Source: Apostichopus japonicus (lineage: Eukaryota; Echinodermata; Holothuroidea; Aspidochirotida; Stichopodidae). From it: DNA of 64,000 bases. A program made the translations under genes and the position numbers. The number at the start of each line of letters is the position of its first letter. Within the stretch, counting starts at the first letter, position 1. The stretch is taken from positions 14,603,001 to 14,667,000 of the forward strand of contig NC_092561.1 of assembly GCF_037975245.1 (NCBI RefSeq), in the 5' to 3' direction. Shown here in pieces: positions 32,988 to 46,013 of this stretch. Under the pieces are notes generated by a model. That model made no database searches. It was given only the letters and a program-made list of their open reading frames with translations, and was not told the DNA's origin.

Positions 32988-34930
32988 CTGTGTAACTGCT
33001 CTTCTGGTAGAACACACATCTTTTGTAATCATAAGGTCACACTGCTTTGATCTCCTTTTTCTAGCCAGTGACATTTTTGTTTTTTTGAAAAATTTTGTTT
33101 TTAATATTTCCCCCTTTTCTGTTCTTCTTTGTATATGTATACTTTCATATTCCAATTAGAATTGGCTGTATTCATATTTTTACCTACGAATAATAAACCA
33201 AAATAAGGAAGAGATATTCTAACATATCCCCAGTTTTCTTAATAATGTCGTTTGAAATAACGATAACAGTAAACTATGATACTTCCATTAAGGCAGTCTT
33301 TTGGTGCTGATGTGGTGTCATTATGTATAGTAGTGAGTATTCCAATAGGCTTGCATAAGAATTAATAGCTTATTTCCCCCACCCCCCCAATCCCCACCCC
33401 CCCCAAAAAATAATACACAGTAGGAACACAGCACAATGGGTGCAGCGTTACTGCAAAAGAAATATCTTTGGGATTAAATTGAACATTCATCCGTAAACCA
33501 TCAAAGGTTTGTTAAAAGTAGTGGACACTTTTTATGATCACACTTATCAGTGGATGCATTGTGATGCAAATATTCAGCTAAAGATAAATTAATAGTCATA
33601 TTTGTTAGTAAGGATACTGATAGGTTCAGTGGTTAGGCTTGTTACAGTAGATTGTTTATAGTTGACAAGGAAATTTGATGGTAAGATAAAAAGTGACCAC
33701 GGAACTGCAGTTTTTTTTTCTATGTATTATTTGTGTTATGTTTACTTGAAAGACTGAGTTACTCGTGTATTTTCCCATCACATTTTTTGTGTTGTATGGA
33801 ATTTAATTGATGGGAGGGCTAGTTGGAAAAAGGAGGTGGGGGGGGGGGGTGAAGGGATGGGTGATACCACTTTACGAGTTATGCAAGAGACTGCTGCAGT
33901 TAATTGTTCGTACACTGAATACACTGGAAAGAATTACGTTAGTACTTACTGTATAACCACGATGGATACTCAATATGCGAGTTTATGCGAAATTTATTTC
34001 TACACGCTCTTTTCTAAAATTTCGTAATGTGCAATCCATTACGTCACAGAAAATACTGCTAATATAACCTTCAACTGATTAAGAAAAGTGAACCAGGTGA
34101 AAGGTCTCTCTCTCAATCGCTTTCCCAGCTGCTCAGTTATTTCAAGTTCTTCACATTTTCAATGTCAGTCTCAAGTGACAGTAACGTCTCCCGTGTGACG
34201 TTCAACTCATTGAAAAACAAGTCTAATCTGGGGGGCACGAAAGAGTTGTATTTTTTAATTTTTTTATTAAGTCTTCGGATGGAAATGAAAACGGGGCAAA
34301 TTCTAAGCTTAAAAATTAATTAGTATATATATATCACCTCCCTTTTGTTTTATTATTTTTTTTGGCGTATTCAATTACAGTTTTGCTAAGTTCCACTTGG
34401 AGCGATTAGGGATTTAGTAGAATAATACAAACGCTAGGTTTGCGTTTGTGCATGTATGCAATGTGCGTGTTTTAAGGGAAAGTAATATGGGACGGGTAGG
34501 TAGGGGTTAGAAAAGATACTAGTAAGATGGGAATTTCTTGCGTACGATCTTTTTTGTTGTTAATTTACACTGTGAAATATATTTTGAAATATTTAAACTG
34601 TAGTTTGATCTCATTTTTTGGGGGTTTAGGTCTAAATGGTTTCAGTGATATAATTGAAACTTAATTGGGCGATGAATTATTATTCGTCCGTGGCATCCTT
34701 CCTCGGAAGTAACAATAACATTTTTTTTCTTCGAATCTGCAGATTTGTTTCAAACAGCGGTTAATCACATTACAACGCAACTTGATGAGGCTTTTTTTGT
34801 TTTACTGCGGTTGTAGTTTCAAATTATGGCTACGCTAAACCTCTGTTTATAGCTCCATGGCTAAACAAAGTTTCTCCACGCGTGTCTGAGAAAGAAAAAA
34901 AAACCCTGGCATATAACCCTAGTGTCAGGC

Positions 34931-35292
34931 TTAAAGGCATTGAAGACTCGCCCCAAACCGCGTGCCGCGCTCTGAAAAAGTTAACTTTCCGTTGCTTGCA
35001 AGTGTAGTTTTCTGCTTGTCGCTAAAATATGCAGACAGTAATGAAACGTGATACCTTGTTATCTTTGGCTGAGATGTCTATCGCTGTATCGTTTGTATAC
35101 TGTGATGAAGGTATTGACCGCAGCTGTATGTACTGGCTGTACACTAGTGTCTAATTACCGATGGTAGCAAGCTGTGTGCGTATTTTCTGGGATCGATGGT
35201 GGTGTCTAACACTACTGTTACACCTCATTCGAAACTAGGTCAGATTACCGGTATTAGACGTTTCTTTTTGCGCGAGTCTTCACACCCTTTAA
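34931..35292. mobile_element. TTAA MITE, copy 2
   Basis: Begins TTAAAGGCATTGAAGACTCG and ends GCGAGTCTTCACACCCTTTAA-like sequence. Same orientation and interior as the 13.1-kb copy, including the gtaattagacactagtgtaca-type block in reverse. Confidence 0.82.
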
Positions 35293-36817
35293 TCGAACGC
35301 AACCGTAAATTAATTACTTTCAAAACAGAATTGTTTTTAACGTGGGAGTTATACCAAAACTGTGCATGTAAGTCCGTATGTTAGTATAGTACTCGTGAGA
35401 AAACACACGATCGAATAACGTTGCTTGCTAACATCTCTTGTTTATCTTATAGGTGTTAGTTTCATTACATCTGTCTATACGCCTAGCTTTCTTCAATCAT
35501 ATAGGTCTCGCACCACAATTAATTGTTCCATTGACTTAACACACTAAACTCGTCACTTTCAAGACCTGCCAAAGCATAGATAGAAGTTTTCAACTGGTAT
35601 ATCCTACCCACCACATGATAGCTGAGATCTTGGCCTATCATGGCACTTGCAAACTTCCATATCATGACCGTTCAGATTTTGAGAAGAGGACCAATTTAGC
35701 TTACTGAAGCCCCACCTTCCATCTGCTCGCGCGGAGTAATATCAACATTTAACCAAAGATTTTCTAAAATGGTTTATATCACCTTCGATCCTCCCTATTT
35801 TCACACCATCTGTACTTAAAATTATGCTCTTTCATATAAAGGCAGAACAAACAATGACGGCAACTGATAACATGCTTAAACACTGAGCATTACATTAGGT
35901 ACTTTTACCTCTTTTCTCTGACAATGGTTAACCCTTTGAGCGGATGAACACTATAGTCTAATTGTGGTGCGGTACCTATAGAGAACTGAATGACCGAAAT
36001 AGGTGTACTGGTAGTTTTGCACGGTAAGGTGATTCTGTTATTACTCATTAACATACATGTATATATACATGCATACAGGTCAATCAAAACACACACGTAC
36101 AGACACACAGACGGACAGATGTCTGAATACATGATACTGATACATTAGATCATCCGTAACTATATCGAAATAAATAGGTATAAAAAAAGCTCAAAATGAA
36201 GACCGATCGATAACAAACCGAATAAAAGAAATTATAAGTTGATACATTTGATACGTCCTGAACTTAATGGCTGAAAATTGCGTGAAACTATTTAATCCAC
36301 ATTATTCGTTATACTACTACTAGACAGATTCAAGCTATAGCCACATTCCTTAGAACACTTCCGTCGACCTCCCTCGTAATGTGAAGCTTGTTTACCAAGC
36401 CTGCATGCTTAAACTTCTCGTTGACATTTATCCATGACCCATGCTCATATACATACCGGATGACATAAATAACAGCTGTTCACAGTAATGTTATAGGTTT
36501 GGCTTTCCTTTCAGCGACACAAGGGTATTATTAACTTCTCGTTTGTGAAAAGCCACACGCTTCAACAAAAGTTTGTTGTAAGAAGCAGCGGCATTTGAAA
36601 TATCATATGAAATAAACAAAGAGATCGTATTTACCATTTCACATTCATTGAAACGGCTCTCCCTTTGGTCGCGAAGGGTGGATGACACTAACATGAGCTG
36701 AATTCATCTCGCAAGACAATAACAACAGCGGATGGTTCTTTCGTAATGTCGCGTTTGTATTTTTGTGTTGTTGGTCTTACGCATATAGACCGGACTAAGC
36801 TAACATTGCCAGTCTTT

Positions 36818-37172
36818 TTAAGGCACTGAAGATTCGCCCAAGCCGCGTGCCGCGCTCTGAAAAAGTTAACTTTCCGTTGCTTGCAAGTGAAGTTTTCTTC
36901 TTGTCGCTACAAAGTGCATACAGTAACAAAACGTGATACCTTGTTATCTTTTATCTAGACCTGAGATGTCAATCGCTGCTATGTACACTGTGCTGTGGGT
37001 ATTGACCGTGTATTGACTGTACACTAGTGTCTAATTACCGACGGTAGCAAGCTTTGTGTGTATTTTCTGGGATCGTTGGTGGTATCTAACACCTCTGTTA
37101 CACCTCATTCGAAACTGGGTCAGATTACCGGCATGAGACGTTTCTTTGTGCGCGAGTCTTCACACCCTTTAA
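36818..37172. mobile_element. TTAA MITE, copy 3
   Basis: Same family and orientation as 34931-35292, bounded by TTAA on both sides, about 1.5 kb downstream of it. It has a small internal deletion near the middle. Confidence 0.82.
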
Positions 37173-37214
37173 GTGTGTACGTTGAGCTTTGAGAGAACTA
37201 GGGCGTTGGTGGTC

Positions 37215-37553
37215 CAAGGACGTAGCCGGGGGGGGGGGCAATGGGAGCGATCACACCCCCCCCCCTCTGAGTACCCCGAAAAATAAAATTTAACTAAAAG
37301 CTGGAAATATCATGAAAGCCCTCTTTACAGGTTGAAGGAAGCTAAGCGACCTTTCTCAATTCCCCCCCTGAAAGTTCGTCTGCTACGTAATACAACACTC
37401 TTATTTTTGTTTGTTTCCTGCAACGTGGGAGGCATTTTGGGCAAACAATTCTTTGTACATCATGGCGCTCCGTTAAGTGTAATGCCCCCTTTGTGAGGAG
37501 TGTCCCTTTTAAAATGTTCTGCTCCCCCTTTCAAATTTCTGGCTACGTCCCTG
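37215..37553. mobile_element. Short TIR element, CARGGACGTAGCC ends
   Basis: Left CAAGGACGTAGCC and right GGCTACGTCCCTG are inverted repeats with one mismatch. A poly-G/poly-C tract lies just inside the left end. The target duplication is not clear (tggtggtc / gtaaggtc share only the last four bases). Probably another hAT-like MITE. Confidence 0.55.
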
Positions 37554-40500
37554 GTAAGGTCACGCGCAAAATAAGTATTTGGGCCCGTGTTTGGGCATGT
37601 CTACGTTATGTTAATAACCAAATTTGATCAGATTCCAGTGACCAAGTGCTTGTAATACAATATCCACATTATCACACGATATGAGCTGAATTCCAGTACA
37701 GTCCTCACAAGTCAATTATACAGAGGAATGGAATGGATTATTGGTGGTTAGATCGGGGAGTGGGAGGTAGGGGGGGGGGGGGTCGGAGTGAGCGGCGAAT
37801 GGGGTGAATCGGGGAGGTCAACATATATTCCTTTGGATACATTACACTCAGTGTGCGAGGACCAGTCCCTAGAAGTTTGTCATCTTTGCTCACCGTACGT
37901 ACTATTTCATTGTCTTTTCATATCTTAAACCAGTCTAATGCGATAGGCCTATACGCTCTCTCAGTGAAATACGTGAGATTAGTTTTAATAGACCTACCCG
38001 TCTACTGCGAAGTACTATATATAACCCTATGCGGTCGGTTGATAAGTGTTTTCCCCTGAAGGTTCTATCTATTTAAAATATACGTCGCTATCGCCCGCTT
38101 TCAAAAATGTGACTTATCGGAAAGCGGTTTCTTTTTTTATCAAGTTGTATAGGCAGCTGATGTTCTCCCAAGAATTCTTAAAAGCGCGTTTCGGATTTGT
38201 AGCGTTTCCCTTAAGTTACAGGTTATCTCTAAATCAATGCTTTTAGAACTATATACTTCGTCTAGCGCCGTCGAGATTTGGCCAACTTAAAGAGGAAAAA
38301 ATTGTAACCGATTTTAATCGTCCGCCCTGCTTTGCTGTTGTTTAGGTATAAACAGTTTTGTTACCCGTCGCTTGTAGCTATTAATTCCACTCCGAGATCG
38401 TGCAGTTATTGAGTTGTTTACTTATCATGTAAACTCTTGTCGGGAAAAGATGAAGAAAACACTAGAATTTAGAGAAAGACGAAAAGTACCAGAAGAAGAA
38501 AGAATTTAAAAGACGAAAAAGAGGAAATGAAGACTGCTATTGCTTCCTTATTAAGTATCATATCTCCCACGAAGGTCGATCGTTAATGTAAAGTGATCCC
38601 GTATCGTCTAAGCGAATGGTGCTAATCATTCAAGGCATGTACTTGACCCCCTCTCCAAGGTAGTATCACGATTCGAACAAACAACTGAAAGCAAGCTTAT
38701 AACGTCGGTTGGCTTCAACTTTTGAAATTCAGCGTCGCTAATAAGATCAGTGAAATGGTGTTGTATAACCGGAACATCTGAGCCTGTCGACGTGATTTAA
38801 TTAAAGGTGAATTCCAACCTTTTCGAATACGGGTATGGCTGTTGGGTTGTTGAATGCAGTTCTCTTGTAGGATAGGTGGTGAGGGGGGGGGGGGCGGAGG
38901 TCATTCCCCAGCAGTTTCGACGAGGCTATATATTATGCTATAATTAGGTTAAAAGATTTTGCTGAGAAATGCTTGCTGAATTTTGCCCCCCCCCTCCCAA
39001 AAAACACAAATTCCCCAACGGAACGCTTTCGGCACACAACTGACTATGGAGGTGGGCTATTGCTGGGTATAATGTAGAAAGTTTGCTCTAAGAGAGATAT
39101 TTGATTGAATACAGCTAACACTCCTGAATATATCTTGAAATCATTCTTCATTGGATTGCCGAATTGTTCTTTCGAGTACTCTTTGGTGAATTTCACCCAA
39201 ATGACGATGGGATGTGGATAGAAGGATGGTACTCCGGCCCCTCCCTTTGGGTACGCCACTGCGGCTGTAAAGTAAATGTGATTAATCCATGACAAATGAG
39301 GGGAGGGGGGGGGAGTGATACTTACATACCATTCACTAATCTATACTTACCTACACAGACTTGTTGCAGTAGATTAGCATTTGGTTACAAGTTTCATTTT
39401 CTTTGGCATGTCAACTAATCTATTCGGATATACGCTAACGATGGGTGTTTGTAATTACTGCACTGTGACAAGGTGAACATTGCATGTTTTACACATTGCG
39501 ACATTATCAAGTAATCCACGCTAGGCGTTTAATCGGATTTGTCGTTTTATCACTTTGTTTACTAACTCTGTTTGCTACGGATGACATCACTTTAAATGGA
39601 GGGAAACACGGAAAAGAGGTTTCCATATCAAATAACAAGTGACATTTCGAAATCCTTTTTGAAGTCTGTTATTAACTTCTTTGAAGTATCACCATAGAGT
39701 AAGGATTCCTTGCCTCTTGATGAAATCGATCTGTCTGAGACTGAAATGAAAGAGTCGTCGATTTTAGAAACGTTCCTTGCTCAACTTCATAATTCCACTG
39801 TCCACGTCAGTAGGCTATAACGCACTATTATGTATCATTTATTAATACTCATGTTGACATTAGCTGCTACTGTAATTTTTGCTATTCATGATTTCGTAAC
39901 CATGATATTAAATAGTAAAAAAATCAAAATAAATCGAAACTGTTAGCAAACTACTTATCCACTAAAGAGTCTGTGTAAGAGAATGTGTAAAAGTATAAGT
40001 GGGCTTGACGTTTCGATCCTAGCAGGATCATCTTCAGATCTCAGTTCAGCCTCTGTCTATGAATAGTATCTAACAAGGATAATTAGCTCGGACACAGCGA
40101 GCAGAGCAGAGGCAGATCCAGGATTTAAAAGGAAAAAGAGAAGGGTTGCGCTGAGCTCCGAGCAATTGCTCGCGCGGGGGAGGGGGCGGGGTGAGGGGTA
40201 GGGTGGAGGGGAGGAACCCATAACAGAACACATATGAAGACGTAAAATGGTGAATTCCGTGCCCCCTGAGGTAGATTTAGGTTATAAGTTGGCTCCAAAA
40301 TTAGGAATACACGAACGGTTAATTTAATAAGTAAATGAATATCGTTGTATTTTTTTTGTGTGGGATTGTAAAATATAAAATTTTTATTTTGTTCTATTTT
40401 TGTCTCTTATGTAATTGGGATCGTATAATCTCAGACAAACCTTTGAAAAGTAATCAAAATTCAAAGAATTAAGAACAATTACGTTATTGCCATCGGCTTA

Positions 40501-40682
40501 TTTCGTCTAATTAAAACCTTAACTAATTAACTAACTTATACATTGCGTGTAGGTCAGTCTGTTATAATACAAACACACATTATCGAAATTTGACTCACAT
40601 TAAAAGAATCCCCAAAATAAACGCAGTGGAGAAAAAGCAAAATAGCAATTGCAAACTTATGTTTGTTTTGAAAACATGACTT

Positions 40683-40688
40683 TTTATT
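40683..40688 (-). terminator. Polyadenylation signal of the minus-strand gene
   Basis: TTTATT on the plus strand is AATAAA on the minus strand, about 370 nt after the stop codon of the two-exon minus gene. Single-motif evidence. Confidence 0.45.
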
Positions 40689-41057
40689 CACAAATATACA
40701 AGTTCTTTATACATATAATTTTTTTTCATAGTAGTTATTCATTTCGCCAAATGGTTCAATTCGTTGATTATGTTGATATTTTTGTTCCAAAGAGAAAACA
40801 CAAGTATGGGTTTGACAGATAAGCACACCAGTAACATAATACAATGATAAAGGAATTTGAAAGAAATTTTCAGTTTCTTCCTGTCGAAATTTTATCTCGA
40901 GGAAATTGGCGTAAGATATTATTTAACGCTCTTATTTTAAGGCCGTGTTTTAGTCCACCAAAAGTGACGTCATTGATGTGAAGAAACATTGAAAGTTATT
41001 ATGCAAGGAAGGCGGATCAATTGACCCGGATGTAGTTTCTTTGACCCAGGAAGTAGA

Positions 41058-41275
41058 TTACTTGACGTAGTATCTCCATTTCACGAGATCGGCTGGAGGA
41101 ATTCCTGACCGTCGCTTCTTCTGGTCCGTCAAGCGAGAAAAGAAGTAGCCACAGGTGGGTTTCGACAGGGTGGAGAAAGGGGCAACGGAGTTAGCGATGA
41201 TACCACCTCTTAGTACAGTAGGTAGGGGGTCTTGATTGGACGGCTCTGGTTCGGAATAGGGTACAACTGGAGGTT
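41058..41275 (-). CDS. Minus-strand gene, coding exon 2 and stop
   Basis: 218 nt. The acceptor (tattaacattacag) interrupts an open frame; the residues it would add upstream (MCSFINIT) are intronic. Ends with an aromatic/basic KWRYYVK tail. Confidence 0.72.
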
Positions 41276-42466
41276 CTGTAATGTTAATAAAAGAACACAA
41301 AATAAGGATAAAAATAAAATGTGAAACGATGAGGAAAAAGCACTTAATGGATACATATATCTAAAGACAACTGCCACTTCCCCTCCCCTTCCCCAACCCC
41401 TCCCCTTCCTCTACCCCCTCCCCCTTATAAATGAAAAGTAACACATAATCAAATGGCAAACGGATAACAAAGCCAAAGGTGGCTATGCAGTTGAAAACAC
41501 TAACAATTTTCACATCTTACAATTTAAGTTCATTTCACCACTGGCAACTGATATTTCGAAATGCTGTCACATGTACACGCATAAGAAATGTTTGCATATG
41601 TTATGCATAAAGTCAAAATGAATTATTTCATAGTTCTCTTTGAAATGAAGTTACGGGTGAAACAATAGACAAGTGGAAGGAGGAGGAAGGTATCCTGATG
41701 AGACGAGAGGGAGGCAAAGGGTGGGGTTGGTGGGTAACAGGCTATCGGAAGAAGAGTACTTCAGGTTTTATAGGGCCAATTTGGTGATCAGCCATTCCAG
41801 ATATTAATGTTCATTAATATTACTTACCATTAGTAATCAGGAATAATACACCGATAGATATTAAATGAAACGTATACCTAAAACATACAAACAATATGGT
41901 TTGACAGGATTGTCTCCCCCCCCCCCCCTCTTTCTCTCTTTGATGTGCCGTTTATACAGACTACAGACACTGTGGCAAGCAGAAATTTATAAAAAAAAAA
42001 AATGCAAATTCACATCATAGATAGGACATTATTTGGTGAATCTATTTGCACGTTTTACAAGTTATAGTCTACTCTTGGTTTCTGCAGTTGCTACACTGTA
42101 ATCATTTCGTACGATTTACATACATGCATGCTAATTGTATCCATGCATGGAATGTAGAGAAATTAAACTCGAAACGTGATTGTCATTACCCTGAAGTGAT
42201 GACGTCAGACTAAATCCACCAGTCGATCTGTTTTGCAAGCGTTGTGAGTGCATATGTCGAGAAAAGGTTCCAACGGGTTGCACGCCGACCCCAATGCCAC
42301 TCCCATGGCACGCCGATTGTGCAGGCATGTTCCTCACGAAGATATTCCAAAACGCTGGGTTGGGTAGATTCTGGTTGGCGTCACGTGGACTTAGAGGAAA
42401 GATGTCCGTCTTGGATAATCCCTCAAAGTTGTTGTTGATTTGGCCTTGAAAACCCGAGTTAGGCAT
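41058..42466 (-). CDS. Unrecognised two-exon gene, 164 residues
   Basis: Exon 1 is 42466-42190 (residues 1-92, starting MPNSGFQGQINNNFEG, ending in a split Glu93). Exon 2 is 41275-41058, ending VKWRYYVK then TAA. The donor CAGG|GTAATG and acceptor ttaacattacag join in phase 1 with no stop, and a second acceptor (ctgattttacag, exon edge 42508) precedes the ATG by 42 nt, indicating a non-coding first exon upstream. The protein has no signal peptide, transmembrane segment or domain I recognise. It is rich in Asn, Ser, Gly and Pro, with SRHMHSQRLQNRSTGG, GGIIANSVAPFSTLSK and a basic KKRRSG near the end. It faces the unknown plus-strand gene across about 3.4 kb. Small soluble proteins of this style are common among ciliary microtubule-associated proteins, but I cannot assign a family. 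Confidence 0.7.
41276..42189 (-). other. Intron of the minus-strand gene
   Basis: Contains a pyrimidine-rich tract (41376-41427), a purine-rich stretch (41676-41740) and a C-tract (41917-41928). No other feature is seen. Confidence 0.55.
42190..42466 (-). CDS. Minus-strand gene, coding exon 1
   Basis: 277 nt from ATG to donor. The open frame continues past the donor into the intron for a further 19 codons, so the end is set by splice signal and by phase match to exon 2. Confidence 0.7.
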
Positions 42467-42509
42467 CTTGTCTTTTTTTGGGGATGTGGCATGTGGTGAA
42501 AGGATAAAC

Positions 42510-45236
42510 TGTAAAATCAGAAATAAATCAAGGAAAAAAAGTAATAAATCTAAAGATTAAATTAAAATTTAAATACTGGTATAGGCAACCGACGACCGGA
42601 GGAAGCTCTTTTCGTTAACTCAAAGATCATATTAAAAATTCATTTGAAACTAAGGACTCCCGCACCTATACTCCACCCCCCCCCCCCCCTCGTTCCAATA
42701 AAATATTATATATACTGAATAGTTTCCCCCAAAAATTGACAGATGCATGTGTACCCAAGTTCAGCAAAGGAAGTGAGATCCCCCTATTCACCAATATATC
42801 AAAGTCAGTTTTAGTGGCTTGCCTACTGGCAGAAAGAGGAGGGTGATATTGGGAGCGTATACGCCCAAATGTGTTATAGCCCCCTAAATTTCAAACTTTG
42901 TAAATATGCCTTTCTAGCATAATATTATAAAAAATATGCCATTTGCATTACATATGTACGACTTATATACGTAATTGCGCCCCTGTGTACTGTTATACTC
43001 AATGTTGATCTTATTTCGCGCAAATGTACGCAATGAGTAATATATAGGACCTAAACAAATCAATATGGATAGGCCCTACCTTCCTCTTACCCCCCACCCC
43101 CCCCCCCCCCGCGCAAGAGTTTCAAAAGCCAGAAATTGTTAGAGAATAATAAATCAATCAGAGTCAACCACTTTGCTAGTAGTCTTTCAATGTCAGAATA
43201 ATCTTTCATAGGCTAGACATGGTGAATATGATATTACACCTGTGACTTTTCAACTTAACCTTGAACCTCGTTGTCTGGTGTGTACATGGAAGAACGTGAT
43301 GTAATATATGCCTTTCATAGTTATACAAGTTTGCATTAAGATAATACATTAGGATACGATAGATTTGTTGAAAAAAAACCCCCAACAAAACAAACGAAGC
43401 TAGTGCGGTACAAACATCAAACATGCTTTCCCGTCACATTTCTCAGCACCAAAGGAACAGGAGCAACAAAACACAAATTCTCTTAATGAACATATGAAAG
43501 CAAAAGCACATTCTGTAATCAACTTGATGGCTTACGAACAAACATACATGTATATATACACACACATGTACGTAGTGACAAAACCAAAAGAGAATATGAG
43601 GTCCTAAATTTTTTGATATAAATTCAGGACGTTGGGTGAAGGAAATAAGAAAGAAGGGGGAAATTACACAGTTAAGGAAAACGGTATAGCACAAGGACTT
43701 GTCCGAAACTTGAACGGCTGGATTTCGGGGGTGGGGGTGGGGGGGGGGGGGGGTGGGGAAGGGGGGTATGTGGATGAAAATACATACATCTTGCATGAAT
43801 TTTACTGTAAGCTTCTATTATTTAACGTATCAGTGATATGAACGGGGTCTTGAGGGCGGGCAGTTTGAAAGTGTGTACAGAAAAATGTGTAAAATATTAT
43901 ATGTAGCCTATTCGATAATAAATAAATGGTACATATGTTACGTGGTGCATTATAACAGAACCTAGCATTGATCGAACAACCTTATAAGTTGGTTAGCATG
44001 TAGTGTTTATCAAGTACCGTGTTTTGAAGACACACAACATTAAAGTAGCAGTTTTATTATAGTACAAGGTGATTATATGGTTAGGCCCGCCGGCTTCCAT
44101 CTTGAATACGCTAGCAGACAACGTCATTTTGTTGCTCTGAAAATAGCATTCCAATCTAATACTTCTCAAGTTTTACAATTAAAAGAGAGGTAATCCCTTC
44201 TCAACGTGATTAATTATAGCATATCAGGTTATGATAAAATTAACGCAGATTCGCCTTCAGCAATCCTATATATGATAATGGCTCTACTATAAGCAGGCAC
44301 AACACAATGTGATTCTAAACCACCGACATGCGGTGATATATACATCTATATAGAGTAGTCTGTCTCTCAATAGGCCTACATGTCTTCTTCGATTTAATCT
44401 CAAGAGCATATTAACTACTTACCCTACTTTTTCTGTTTCTCTGAACTTGGATTATCACAGATTAACACTAGTCTTTTCGCTCTGTAATGTTCCCCTCTTT
44501 GCCAACGTTGAATGGGACAGCTATAGCAACCGTTCAAAGTCCGTCTTAATGTACACCACTTCTTCGACTTACGATGTCCTTAAAACCAGTTATTCGCGAT
44601 TCTTTTTTGTTGTTAAGTGGCAGACTACTGTTGCAATGTGAGATAAACCTTTACTTCGACAGGGACTGTGTTTGTGTTGGCCGGGAGAGACGGGTAACAT
44701 ATATTGACTTTCCTATTGTCTGTTGCGTCACGGTACTTGATCAATGAAACGCTCTCAAAAGACCTCCCCCCACGCATATCGATCTGGACCACGTGAATAA
44801 CAAAAGCCAAAAGCTACTGTATCATCTTAACAGGATATATTATGCTATCGCAAGTTCAGAATCTTTTAGGAAAAGTTAAAATTCAAAATCATGAAGTAAA
44901 ACATCAAAATGGAGTTTAGGAGGTGATTAAAGCTTAGTTTAGGTGATACCACTCTTGTACAGTGAGAATAAGGTAGCCTATATGACATTTTCTCCTCGCG
45001 CTCTCAGTTCCGAAGAACACTCGCAAAATATGATACGCGCAAAGCTCCGAAAGCACTATAGCAGATCCCTGGGTACGCGCTAGATGCGCTAATAGCGATG
45101 GTCAATCGAGCGTGAATCGGACACACATTTGCTGTTATCATTAATATGCTACTGCGCTTTCTGCGCTAGACAACATCTTTGTTTAGTACCGTACTTAGGT
45201 ATATATACCATTTCTCTTACGCTACTAAAGACGTAA
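42510..45236. other. Upstream sequence of the minus-strand gene
   Basis: Probably includes its first intron and a non-coding exon that I cannot place. Poly-C (42677-42690, 43091-43110) and poly-G (43737-43752) tracts are present. Open frames such as 43443-43796 arise from these tracts and lack support. Confidence 0.45.
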
Positions 45237-45249
45237 ATTGCCTGGTAAC
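45237..45249. promoter_or_regulatory. RFX X-box-like site between the divergent genes
   Basis: ATTGCCTGGTAAC fits the X-box consensus RYYNYY-N(1-3)-RRNRAC bound by RFX factors, which drive ciliary genes in animals. It is about 650 bp upstream of the plus-gene ATG and about 2.8 kb upstream of the minus-gene ATG. Two half-site-like motifs lie nearby in inverted orientation (GTTGCTAAG at 45334-45342, CTTAGCAAC at 45658-45666). The consensus is degenerate, so chance occurrence is possible. Confidence 0.4.
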
Positions 45250-45903
45250 AACTACATAACAGTCGGAAAACAGTCGGAAGCCTGAATCTAGTCTGAAGGC
45301 GCATTGTGGCTCTGTCATATCATACGCATGCGTGTTGCTAAGCTGTGCGTGTTAGTACTGGTATTGGCGTGTGTAATACAATGTCAACGTTGATTCTACT
45401 ATACAAAGGCTACTATGATGTCTAAGACGATGCATATTCATGTTTCAATAATACTCGAACCCATGTATGGTATACTTTAGTATGTATTTTCCCTCTTGTA
45501 CAACAGATCCATACTCTTTCTGCAGACGTCTCTTTCACCGTACTTTTGAGTTTCGAAATATCTCTTTATCAAAATGTAGAAAAGGATGACGGTTTTATGC
45601 CACCGTACGCGCGCATCTCTATATGAATATCCATAGTTTAAGTCAAACGCGCGCAATCTTAGCAACAAACAAAACAACATACACGTAGCGATGACCACCG
45701 TAACGCATACGCCATAGCCTGCCTATACGTGTAATATATCAGCAGTACAGTGTAAACGTTAAGTACCTTTGTGTTAATTAACCAGTGTGTAGACTCGAGA
45801 AGAGAACTATTCTTAAATTGAGACGGTTTTAGTTTCTGCCGAAGGGATAAGCCAAGTCGGCTCTTTGAGCCCGAGTGAAACTCGCGGGAATGAAAGACCA
45901 AAC

Positions 45904-46013
45904 ATGCCGGGGACGAAACATACGACCGTGGAACAGCAGATATCACCCACTGTACTTTCCAGTGATCTGTTTACACCTCTAAGGGAACCGAGGGTTACTC
46001 TTCCTACCATTGG
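45904..46013 (+). CDS. Plus-strand unknown gene, coding exon 1
   Basis: Residues 1-36 plus two bases of Gly37, starting MPGTKHTTVEQQISPTVLSS. Strong donor ATTGG|GTAAGG. The phase match to exon 2, 4.1 kb away, is the main support; the start context aacATGc is acceptable. Confidence 0.6.

Larger units (their letters stand above)
31650..40660. other. Intergenic region, no gene supported
   Basis: About 9 kb between INCENP and the minus-strand gene. It contains two TTAA MITEs, one short TIR element (37215-37553), a three-copy 20-bp repeat (32929-32987), unpaired hAT-like ends (near 39226-39263) and several poly-G/poly-C tracts (33838, 37230, 37770, 38883). Open frames here, such as 32827-33159 (110 codons), have no splice context or recognisable domain. 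Confidence 0.55.

Noticed and set aside
32827..33159. 110-codon plus-strand frame with a KAPS repeat
   Set aside because: The repeat is a three-copy 20-bp DNA repeat. No splice context, domain or promoter; intergenic.
39226..39263. CAGTGGCGTACCC hAT-like end on the minus strand
   Set aside because: No matching opposite end or target duplication within 1.5 kb, so I do not call a complete element.
39990..40050. Hammerhead-ribozyme-like core on the minus strand (CTGAAGA, hairpin GATCCT-GCT-AGGATC, GAAAC)
   Set aside because: CUGANGA and GAAA around a stem are present, but I find no proper stem I or III and no cleavage triplet. The segment resembles a common repeat end in invertebrate genomes. 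A covariance-model search for hammerhead ribozymes would decide.
43443..43796. 117-codon minus-strand frame with Pro/His run
   Set aside because: Driven by a G-tract on the plus strand. No recognisable domain or matching splice sites.
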